Source: Pseudomonas entomophila (GTDB lineage: Bacteria; Pseudomonadota; Gammaproteobacteria; Pseudomonadales; Pseudomonadaceae). Taken from it: a stretch of DNA of 53,080 nucleotides. Positions 1-6,318 of the stretch are shown in pieces. The notes below the pieces were generated by a model. It saw nothing but the letters and a program-made list of their open reading frames with translations. It ran no database searches and had not been told where the DNA came from. Location: contig NZ_JAAMQJ010000038.1 of NCBI RefSeq assembly GCF_013523125.1, positions 1 to 53,080 of the forward strand, read 5' to 3'. Within the stretch, counting starts at the first letter, position 1; every line of letters begins with the position of its first letter. A program made the translations under genes and the position numbers.

Positions 1-119
1 GCTTGCAGCTTGCAGCTTGCAGCTTGCAGCTTGCAGCTTGCAGCTTGCAGCTTGCAGCTTGCAGCTTGCAGCTTGCAGCTTGCAGCTTGCAGCTTGCAGC
101 TTGCAGCTTGCAGCTTTCA
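1..119. repeat. Tandem 7-bp repeat array (GCTTGCA)n
   Basis: Sixteen perfect tandem copies of GCTTGCA fill positions 1-112, followed by one degenerate unit (GCTTTCA, 113-119). The array continues off the left edge, so its true length is unknown. It ends 12 bp from the rhlB stop codon. The same unit, or the variant GCTTGCC, recurs at 17387-17449 and 41309-41350 as the right arm of a repeated intergenic element, so this is probably the right arm of another copy. The reading frames through it (repeating LQLAACS) are artefacts of the repeat. Confidence 0.95.
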
Positions 120-131
120 GCAGCCCGCCCC

Positions 132-1604
132 TCAGGCCCCGCGCTTGGGCACCGGCACCAGCAACTCCTGGGGCGGCATTTCGCACTTGATCTTGCGGCC
201 AAGCAGGGCTTCGATCCCAGGCAGTTGATAGGAGTCGTCCTCACCAGCGAAGCTGATCGACACGCCGCTGGTGCCGGCGCGGCCCGTGCGGCCGATGCGG
301 TGCACGTAGTCGTCCGGATCTTCCGGCAGGGTGAAGTTGATCACGTGGCTGATGCCGTCGATGTGGATGCCGCGGCCGGCCACGTCGGTGGCCACCAGCA
401 CGCTGACGCGGCCCTCGCGGAAGTTCTCCAGGGTGCGGATGCGCTTGTGCTGCGGCACGTCGCCCGACAGCTGGGCAGCGTTGATGCCGTCGCGTACCAG
501 GCGTTCCTCGATGCGCCGCACCTCGTCCTTGCGGTTGGCGAAGACGATCACCCGCTGCCACTGGTTGAGGGTCACCAGGTTGTACAGCAGCGTGTACTTG
601 TCGCTACCGGCCACCGCGTACACATGCTGCTCGACGGTATCGCTGGCGACGTTCTCCGGCTCGATCTCGACGATCGCCGGGTCGGTGGTCCACTGCTTGG
701 CCAGGTTCATCACGTCCTCGGTGAAGGTCGCAGAGAACAGCAGTGTCTGGCGCTCGCTCTTGGGCGGCGTCTGCCGGATGATCTGGCGGACCTGCGGGAT
801 GAAGCCCATGTCGAGCATGCGGTCGGCTTCGTCCAGTACCAGTACCTCGACCATGTCCAGGTGCACTTCGCCGCGTTGCTGGAAGTCCAGCAAGCGGCCC
901 GGCGTTGCCACCAGGATGTCGCAGTAGCGTGCCTCGAGGCTCTTGAGCTGCTTGTCGAAGTCCATGCCGCCGACGAAGGTCATCACGTTCAGGCCGCTGT
1001 AGCGGGTCAGGGCCTTGGCGTCGTTGGCGATCTGCACCACCAGCTCGCGGGTCGGCGCGATGATCAGCGCCCGCGGTTCGCCCATGTAGCGCTCCTTGGG
1101 CGGTGGCGTCTGCTGCAGCTGCGAGATGATCGAGATCAGGAACGCGGCCGTCTTGCCGGTCCCGGTCTGGGCACGGCCGATGGCGTCCTGACCGCGCAGG
1201 GTATGGACGAGCACCTGGGCCTGGATGGGCGTGCAATAGGGGAAGCCCAGGTCGTGGATGGCGTGCATCACCGAGTCGGAGAGCGCGAAATCGTGGAAGC
1301 GTGTCTTGCCCTCCTGAGGCTCGACCACGAAGTCCTCGCGTTTCCACAATGAAGCCTGGGGCTTGGGACGCGGGGCTCGTGTGCGTTGCGGCGTGCTCGC
1401 CACAGGTAGGGCAGCCGGGGCGGCGGCCTGTGGGTCGGGTTGCTCGGGAACCGGCTGCGATACGGCAGGCGCAGGTGTCGTCGGGGCCGCCACGGCAGCC
1501 TGGACGGGCGCCGCGCTGGGCGCCAGGGCAGCGGGGACGACGGCTGGCTGAACGCCGGCCTCACCCATGCCAAAGAGTTTCTTGAGTGCCTTGAGCACGG
1601 TCAT
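132..1604 (-). CDS. rhlB: DEAD-box ATP-dependent RNA helicase RhlB
   Basis: 490 residues. It unwinds RNA duplexes using ATP; RhlB-type helicases assist RNA turnover and, in many gammaproteobacteria, work with the RNase E degradosome. Residues 1-95 are an Ala/Pro-rich, probably disordered extension. The core follows: Q-motif region near 120-128, Walker A AQTGTGKT at 145-152, PTREL at about 184, DEAD at 258-261, SAT at 291-293, and HRIGRTGRAG near the end of the second RecA domain. Start ATG at 1604. It sits beside an esterase and algW, as recalled from other pseudomonads. The 3' end lies 12 bp from a long heptamer array, which could affect the mRNA tail. Confidence 0.93.
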   Translation of the reverse strand: MTVLKALKKLFGMGEAGVQPAVVPAALAPSAAPVQAAVAAPTTPAPAVSQPVPEQPDPQAAAPAALPVASTPQRTRAPRPKPQASLWKREDFVVEPQEGKTRFHDFALSDSVMHAIHDLGFPYCTPIQAQVLVHTLRGQDAIGRAQTGTGKTAAFLISIISQLQQTPPPKERYMGEPRALIIAPTRELVVQIANDAKALTRYSGLNVMTFVGGMDFDKQLKSLEARYCDILVATPGRLLDFQQRGEVHLDMVEVLVLDEADRMLDMGFIPQVRQIIRQTPPKSERQTLLFSATFTEDVMNLAKQWTTDPAIVEIEPENVASDTVEQHVYAVAGSDKYTLLYNLVTLNQWQRVIVFANRKDEVRRIEERLVRDGINAAQLSGDVPQHKRIRTLENFREGRVSVLVATDVAGRGIHIDGISHVINFTLPEDPDDYVHRIGRTGRAGTSGVSISFAGEDDSYQLPGIEALLGRKIKCEMPPQELLVPVPKRGA

Positions 1605-1700
1605 CTCGTCGATTGGTTAAGGAATGTACGGCGGGCAGTGTAATGCAAGAACCCGGCTCGGCGCAGGTTATTGCCGCGACGAGCCGGGCGGACGGGACGC

Positions 1701-2357
1701 TCAGCGCAGTTTTTCGCTCAGCCAGTCGTGGATGTCGTTCAGCTCGGCGACCACCACTTCGTGCTCCATGGGGTATTCCTGCCAGCGCGCCGGGACGCCC
1801 CAGGTATTGAGGTATTCGAACGCCGTGCGGCCCATGGACGGCACCACCACCGGGTCGTGCACGCCGTGCAGGCACAAGGCGGGCGTGCGTTGCTGGCAGG
1901 CGCTGAGCAGGTGCTCGTCGCTGAAGGTAGGGGCGTAGGTCGAGAGCGCCAGCACGCCGCCCAGCGCTTCCTGCCACTGGACATAGGCGGTGTGCAGCAC
2001 CACGGCGCCGCCCTGGGAAAAGCCGGCCAGCACGATGCGGGTCAGGTCGATGCCCTTGGCCCGCTCGGCTTCGATCAGCGCGATGACCTGTGCGGCGGAC
2101 GCTTCGAGCTGTGCCTCGTCGATGGCACGGGCAGGCGTCATGGCCTTGATGTCGTACCAGCTGGGCATGGCGTAGCCGCCGTTGATGGTGACGGGCTGGG
2201 TCGGTGCCTGCGGCAGGACGAAGCGCGTGCTCGGCAGACGTTCCTGGAGAAACTCGGCCACGGGCATGAAGTCGTAGCGATCGGCACCCAGGCCGTGCAG
2301 CCAGATCACGCAGGCGTCGGCCGTCTGTTGCGGTTCGAGAATCAGCGGGTCGGTCAT
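1701..2357 (-). CDS. Alpha/beta-hydrolase carboxylesterase
   Basis: 218 residues, full length for the small bacterial carboxylesterase/phospholipase (acyl-protein-thioesterase-like) family. Visible catalytic elements are the nucleophile elbow GFSQGG, an acid residue in HGVHDPVV and a histidine in the C-terminal PMEHEVV segment. The N-terminal VIWLHGLGADRYD segment forms the oxyanion-hole loop. It has no signal peptide and is probably cytoplasmic, hydrolysing short-chain esters; the physiological substrate cannot be read from sequence. It lies between rhlB and algW on the same strand, 96 bp from rhlB and about 150 bp from algW, so shared transcription is possible but not shown. Confidence 0.9.
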   Translation of the reverse strand: MTDPLILEPQQTADACVIWLHGLGADRYDFMPVAEFLQERLPSTRFVLPQAPTQPVTINGGYAMPSWYDIKAMTPARAIDEAQLEASAAQVIALIEAERAKGIDLTRIVLAGFSQGGAVVLHTAYVQWQEALGGVLALSTYAPTFSDEHLLSACQQRTPALCLHGVHDPVVVPSMGRTAFEYLNTWGVPARWQEYPMEHEVVVAELNDIHDWLSEKLR

Positions 2358-2506
2358 GAAGGCTCCTGAGAAAGACGCACGCTCTGCGCGGAGCAGGGAA
2401 CGTGACGGAGGCGGAAAAGACCTCGAAGCATGTCACGGCCTCGCGAATTTGCCTACGCGCGTGCGTCGATCGAGCGCGCGGGCCGCTGCGGCAGCCCGAT
2501 CCGGTT

Positions 2507-3676
2507 TCAGCCTTCCGACGGGGGCGCGACCGGCGTCGGCGGCGGCCGCATGCCGACCTCGGCGATCAGCTTGAGCCGGTGTCCGTTGCGCATCACTTCG
2601 ATGGCGACCTTGTCGCCCGGCTTGATGCGCGCCACCTGGTTCATCGACTTGCGCCCGTCACCGGCCGGCTCGCCGTTGATGGCGAGGATCACGTCGCCGA
2701 CCTGCAGGCCGGCGCGCTGTGCCGGACCTTCGCGGAAGATGCCGGCCACGACGATGCCGGGGTGGCCTTTCAGGCCGAACGATTCGGCCAGCTCCTGGCT
2801 CAGGGGCTGGACCTCGATGCCGAGCCAGCCGCGAATCACCTGGCCATGCTCGATGATCGACTTCATCACTTCCAGGGCCAGCTTGACCGGGATGGCGAAG
2901 CCGATGCCTTGGGAGCCACCGGACTTGGAGAAGATCGCGGTGTTGATGCCGGTCAGGTTGCCATTGGCATCGACCAGCGCGCCCCCAGAGTTGCCCGGGT
3001 TGATGGCCGCGTCGGTCTGAATGAAGTCCTCGTAGTTGTTCAGGCCCAGTTGGTTGCGCCCGGTGGCGCTGATGATGCCCATGGTCACGGTCTGGCCGAC
3101 CCCGAACGGATTGCCGATGGCCAGCGAGACGTCGCCGATGCGTAGGGTGTCGGAGCGGCCGATGGTGATCGCCGGCAGGTCGGTCAGGTCGATCTTCAGC
3201 ACCGCCAGGTCGGTTTCCGGGTCGCTGCCGATGACACGTGCCAAGGTCTCGCGACCATCCTTGAGTGCCACCACGATCTGGTCCGCCCCGGCGGTCACGT
3301 GGTTGTTGGTCAGCAGGTAGCCTTCGCGGCTCATGATCACCCCTGACCCCAGGCTGGACTCCCAGCGCCGCTGCTTGGGCAGGTTGTCGCCGAAGAAACG
3401 CTTGAACTGCGGGTCTTCGAACAGCGGGTGAGCGTTCTTGCCGGCGGCCTTGCTGGCCTTGGTGGTGTACAGGTTGACCACGGCCGGCGCCGCCACGGTC
3501 ACCGCGTCGGCATAGGACACCGGGCCCTGCACGGTCTGCGTGGTCTGCGGCGCCTGCTGCAGGTTGACGTCCTGGCTGGGCAAACCCACCCACTGGGGAA
3601 AGCGCTGGATCACCAGCAGGGCGATGAGCACGCCGGTCAGCAAGGGCCAGGCAACGTAACGCATGGACTTGAACAT
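2507..3676 (-). CDS. algW: Membrane-anchored periplasmic serine protease AlgW (DegS-like)
   Basis: 389 residues. This is the regulatory site-1 protease that senses misfolded outer-membrane proteins through its PDZ domain and cuts the anti-sigma factor MucA/RseA, releasing the envelope-stress sigma factor. An N-terminal anchor (residues about 8-25) is followed by a trypsin-like domain: His in NNHVTAGA, Asp in ETDLAVLKID, Ser in NPGNSGGALVD. A single C-terminal PDZ domain starts near GWLGIEV. One PDZ plus the anchor fits DegS/AlgW rather than DegP, which has two. It is divergent from the Nif3-family gene, with 203 bp between the starts. Confidence 0.93.
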   Translation of the reverse strand: MFKSMRYVAWPLLTGVLIALLVIQRFPQWVGLPSQDVNLQQAPQTTQTVQGPVSYADAVTVAAPAVVNLYTTKASKAAGKNAHPLFEDPQFKRFFGDNLPKQRRWESSLGSGVIMSREGYLLTNNHVTAGADQIVVALKDGRETLARVIGSDPETDLAVLKIDLTDLPAITIGRSDTLRIGDVSLAIGNPFGVGQTVTMGIISATGRNQLGLNNYEDFIQTDAAINPGNSGGALVDANGNLTGINTAIFSKSGGSQGIGFAIPVKLALEVMKSIIEHGQVIRGWLGIEVQPLSQELAESFGLKGHPGIVVAGIFREGPAQRAGLQVGDVILAINGEPAGDGRKSMNQVARIKPGDKVAIEVMRNGHRLKLIAEVGMRPPPTPVAPPSEG

Positions 3677-3795
3677 CGATCACATCCTGGAAAGGGCAGG
3701 GTGGGTGATGGCACACCCGGGAACGCGCGCGATCATACACATCCCGTGTCGCGAGGACGATGCCGACGTGCGATTGCCGCCGTCAGGCGACAGGT

Positions 3796-3826
3796 TTGCC
3801 CGTGCCATGGCCGTCCTTCGTATAAT
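3796..3826 (+). promoter_or_regulatory. Probable sigma-70 promoter for the Nif3-family gene
   Basis: A perfect TATAAT lies at 3821-3826, 54 bp before the ATG at 3880. The best upstream hexamer is TTGCCC at 3796-3801, at a long 19-bp spacing, so the -35 assignment is weak. Read by eye; no transcript data. Confidence 0.45.
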
Positions 3827-3879
3827 GGACGCCTTTTCGGGCGCAGGTCCGACCATTCGCTGCATGGAGGAGACACCCA

Positions 3880-4638
3880 ATGGCCGTTGCCCTGAGTACC
3901 TTGGTCGAGGAAGCCGAACGCTACCTGGCCAGCGCGAAGATCCAGGATTACTGCCCCAATGGCCTTCAGGTCCAGGGCCGGCCCCAGGTCCGCCGTATCG
4001 TCAGCGGCGTGACCGCCAGCCAGGCCCTGCTCGACGCGGCGGTGGCGGCCGATGCCGACCTGGTGCTGGTGCACCACGGCTATTTCTGGAAGGGCGAGAA
4101 TCCCTGCATCACCGGCATGAAGCAGCGACGGCTCGCTACCCTGCTGCGCAACGACCTCAGCCTGCTGGCGTTCCACCTGCCCCTGGACGTGCACGCCGAG
4201 GTCGGCAACAACGTCCAGCTCGCGCGGCAACTGGACATCACGGTCGAAGGGCCGCTCGACTCCGGCAACCCGAAGGTCATCGGCCTGATCGGCTCGCTGG
4301 CCGAACCGACCTCGGCGCGTGACTTCGCCCGCCGCGTCCACGAGGCGCTCGGCCGCGAACCCCTGCTGATCGACAGCGAGCGCCTGGTCAGCCGCGTGGG
4401 CTGGTGCACCGGAGGCGGGCAGGGGTACATCGACGATGCCATCGCCGCGGGTGTGGACCTGTTCCTCAGTGGCGAGGCGTCCGAGCAGACCGTCCACAGC
4501 GCGCGCGAGAACGGCATCGGCTTCATCGCCGCCGGTCACCACGCCACCGAGCGTTACGGTGTCCAGGCCCTGGGCGACTACCTGGCCCGCCGCTTCGCCG
4601 TCGAGCACCTGTTCATCGACTGCCCCAACCCGGTCTGA
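3880..4638 (+). CDS. Nif3-like dinuclear metal centre protein (YbgI family)
   Basis: 252 residues, typical for the short Nif3/YbgI family, which forms toroidal hexamers with two metals per subunit. Candidate metal ligands are the histidines in LVHHGYFWK, the Asp/His in FHLPLDVHAE and the late GHHATERYG segment with its conserved Glu. The family's reaction is not settled; YbgI-type proteins have been linked to GTP cyclohydrolase-like activity and iron handling. The ATG at 3880 follows a GGAGGAG ribosome binding site. It sits next to algW, as recalled from P. putida genomes. A two-unit heptamer remnant and a REP pair follow its stop codon. Confidence 0.9.
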   Translation: MAVALSTLVEEAERYLASAKIQDYCPNGLQVQGRPQVRRIVSGVTASQALLDAAVAADADLVLVHHGYFWKGENPCITGMKQRRLATLLRNDLSLLAFHLPLDVHAEVGNNVQLARQLDITVEGPLDSGNPKVIGLIGSLAEPTSARDFARRVHEALGREPLLIDSERLVSRVGWCTGGGQGYIDDAIAAGVDLFLSGEASEQTVHSARENGIGFIAAGHHATERYGVQALGDYLARRFAVEHLFIDCPNPV

Positions 4639-4646
4639 AGGCCGGG

Positions 4647-4660
4647 GCAAGCTACAAGCG
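4647..4660 (+). repeat. Heptamer remnant (left-arm type, two units)
   Basis: GCAAGCTACAAGCG lies 8 bp after the stop codon of the Nif3-family gene. It matches the left arm of the repeat elements at 17297 and 41171, where CAAGCTACAAGC units precede GCGGACGG. No core or right arm follows; REP sequence begins 2 bp later. Probably a solo or decayed arm. Confidence 0.6.
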
Positions 4661-4661
4661 A

Positions 4662-4736
4662 CCTGTGGGAGCTGGCTTGCCAGCGATAGCGATGGTGCCG
4701 GCACCGCTGTCATCGCTGGCGACCAGCTCCCACAGG
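4662..4736. repeat. Inverted pair of REP sequences
   Basis: Two copies of a Pseudomonas-type REP unit face each other. CCTGTGGGAGCTGGCTTGCC begins the left copy (4662-4687), and the right copy (4712-4736) ends in CCAGCTCCCACAGG. The arms are largely complementary, so the transcript could fold into a long hairpin downstream of the Nif3-family gene. This subtype (AGCTGGCTTGCCAGCGAT) differs from the GCGGGCTTGCCCGCGAT subtype at 49703-49786. Confidence 0.85.
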
Positions 4737-4906
4737 TTCGACTTCATTGTCTGCAGCGTGCAGCCCAAAACCCTCAAACCTCACGGCATATCGTTAGACT
4801 GTTTCGGTCTATCCCCCCTCCTAAATAGAACAGTGTCGCTGTGATAGAGTGCCCGGCTCGAACACGGCCCGACGGCCGTCCATAAGATCGTTTTTCGTGA
4901 GTAGCC

Positions 4907-5824
4907 ATGGTCGACAAACTGACGCACTTGAAACAGCTGGAGGCGGAGAGCATCCACATCATCCGCGAGGTGGCCGCCGAGTTCGATAACCCGGTGATGC
5001 TCTACTCGATCGGCAAGGACTCTGCCGTGATGCTGCACCTGGCGCGCAAGGCTTTCTTCCCAGGCAAGCTGCCGTTCCCGGTGATGCACGTCGACACCCA
5101 GTGGAAATTCCAGGAGATGTACCGTTTCCGTGACCGCATGGTCGAGGAAATGGGGCTGGAACTGATCACCCACGTGAACCCGGAAGGCGTGGCGCAGGGT
5201 ATCAACCCGTTCACCCACGGCAGTGCCAAGCACACCGACATCATGAAGACCCAGGGCCTGAAGCAGGCGCTGGACAAGCATGGCTTCGATGCCGCCTTCG
5301 GTGGCGCGCGTCGCGACGAAGAGAAGTCCCGTGCCAAGGAGCGCGTCTATTCGTTCCGCGACAGCAAGCACCGCTGGGACCCGAAGAATCAGCGTCCCGA
5401 GCTGTGGAACGTCTACAACGGCAAGGTCAACAAGGGCGAGTCGATCCGCGTCTTCCCGCTGTCGAACTGGACCGAGCTGGACATCTGGCAGTACATCTAC
5501 CTCGAAGGTATCCCGATCGTGCCGCTGTACTTCGCCGCCGAGCGCGAGGTCATCGAGAAGAACGGCACCCTGATCATGATCGACGACGATCGCATCCTGG
5601 AACACCTCTCCGATGAGGAGAAGGCCCGCATCGTCAAGAAGAAGGTGCGTTTCCGCACACTCGGCTGCTACCCGTTGACGGGCGCCGTCGAATCGGAGGC
5701 CGAAAGCCTGACCGACATCATCCAGGAAATGCTGCTGACGCGAACGTCCGAACGCCAGGGCCGGGTCATCGACCATGACGGCGCCGGCTCCATGGAAGAC
5801 AAGAAACGTCAGGGCTACTTCTAA
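4907..5824 (+). CDS. cysD: Sulfate adenylyltransferase subunit 2 (CysD)
   Basis: 305 residues, the expected size. It is the catalytic subunit of ATP sulfurylase, making adenosine 5'-phosphosulfate from sulfate and ATP, driven by GTP hydrolysis in CysN. The PP-loop ATP-pyrophosphatase signature YSIGKDSAVMLHLA is near residues 35-50. Other conserved segments are GGARRDEEKSRAKER, the FPLSNWTELDIWQYI region and the C-terminal ERQGRVIDHDGAGSMEDKK. Its partner gene cysNC follows, but the two are separated by an unrelated four-helix-bundle gene flanked by repeat arms. The ATG at 4907 starts MVDKLTHLKQLEAES. Confidence 0.96.
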   Translation: MVDKLTHLKQLEAESIHIIREVAAEFDNPVMLYSIGKDSAVMLHLARKAFFPGKLPFPVMHVDTQWKFQEMYRFRDRMVEEMGLELITHVNPEGVAQGINPFTHGSAKHTDIMKTQGLKQALDKHGFDAAFGGARRDEEKSRAKERVYSFRDSKHRWDPKNQRPELWNVYNGKVNKGESIRVFPLSNWTELDIWQYIYLEGIPIVPLYFAAEREVIEKNGTLIMIDDDRILEHLSDEEKARIVKKKVRFRTLGCYPLTGAVESEAESLTDIIQEMLLTRTSERQGRVIDHDGAGSMEDKKRQGYF

Positions 5825-5853
5825 GCTTTGAGTTACAAGCGGCAAGCTGCAAG
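5825..5853 (+). repeat. Left heptamer arm of the cysD-cysNC insertion
   Basis: Degenerate CAAGC-containing heptamers start directly after the cysD stop codon. Positions 5836-5848 (CAAGCGGCAAGCT) can pair with 6280-6292 as a 13-bp RNA helix containing one G-U pair. Positions 5825-5834 can pair with 6301-6310 as ten more base pairs, three of them G-U. The arms therefore bracket the small gene in between. Confidence 0.8.
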
Positions 5854-5924
5854 TCAATAGCAAAGCGGTTAGCGTGCAAGACTTGTAGATTGTCGCCTGC
5901 TTGGCAGGCGCAAGGAGCGCCCGC

Positions 5925-6266
5925 GTGGATTTTGAACGGTTGCTGGTTTGGCAGAGGAGCAAGAGACTGGCTGTGGCGCTTTACCGAGCGTTGGAGGCAT
6001 GTCGCGATTACGGCTTCAAAGCGCAAATCACCAAGGCAGCGGTCTCTGTCCCTTCCAATATTGCCGAAGGCATGGAGCGACGTGGGATGCGTGAGAAGGT
6101 CTGGTTTCTCAGCGTGGCAAAGGCCTCATGCGCTGAGCTTCGAACGCAATTGATGATTGCGGCCGAAATCGACTATCTGCCTGCTCAGCTGGCGGCCGAC
6201 TGGATTAGTGAAACTCGCGAGATTTCCAAAATGCTTGCGGGCTTGATCAACAAAATTTCTGACTAG
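5925..6266 (+). CDS. Four-helix-bundle protein (S23 rRNA-intervening-sequence family)
   Basis: 113 residues from a GTG at 5925, chosen because AAGGAG lies 8 nt upstream; a TTG at 5901 would add eight residues but has no such site. Family signatures are VWQRSKRLAVALYRAL at the N-terminus, VSVPSNIAEGMER near residues 40-52, and a later segment with SVAKASCAELRTQLMIAAE. This family covers proteins encoded in 23S rRNA intervening sequences and the Avd accessory proteins of diversity-generating retroelements; they are basic, oligomeric and may bind nucleic acid. No reverse transcriptase or variable gene is nearby. The region looks lower in GC than cysD and cysNC, suggesting acquisition. Its specific role is unknown. 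Confidence 0.85.
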   Translation: MDFERLLVWQRSKRLAVALYRALEACRDYGFKAQITKAAVSVPSNIAEGMERRGMREKVWFLSVAKASCAELRTQLMIAAEIDYLPAQLAADWISETREISKMLAGLINKISD

Positions 6267-6279
6267 CTGTACGCTGACA

Positions 6280-6312
6280 AGCTTGCTGCTTGAAGCTTAC
6301 AACTTGGAGCTT
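6280..6312 (+). repeat. Right heptamer arm of the cysD-cysNC insertion
   Basis: Degenerate GCTTGCT/GCTTGAA-type units run from just after the four-helix-bundle stop to the cysNC ribosome binding site. They are inverted relative to the left arm at 5825-5853. The GGAG at 6306-6309, the likely cysNC Shine-Dalgarno, falls inside the predicted outer helix. The preceding CGCTGAC (6272-6278) also occurs just before the arrays of the 17.3-kb element. Confidence 0.75.
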
Positions 6313-6318
6313 GAACGC

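Noticed and set aside
1..119. Heptamer array as a CRISPR array
   Set aside because: Unit length is 7 bp with no unique spacers, and no cas genes are present; it is a plain tandem repeat.
3..1352. Long plus-strand open frame across the heptamer array and rhlB
   Set aside because: It is antisense to rhlB, which has all DEAD-box motifs; the open frame results from high GC and the repeat.
5925..6266. Part of a diversity-generating retroelement (Avd)
   Set aside because: No reverse transcriptase, template repeat or variable-region gene occurs in the window; only the fold family is shared.
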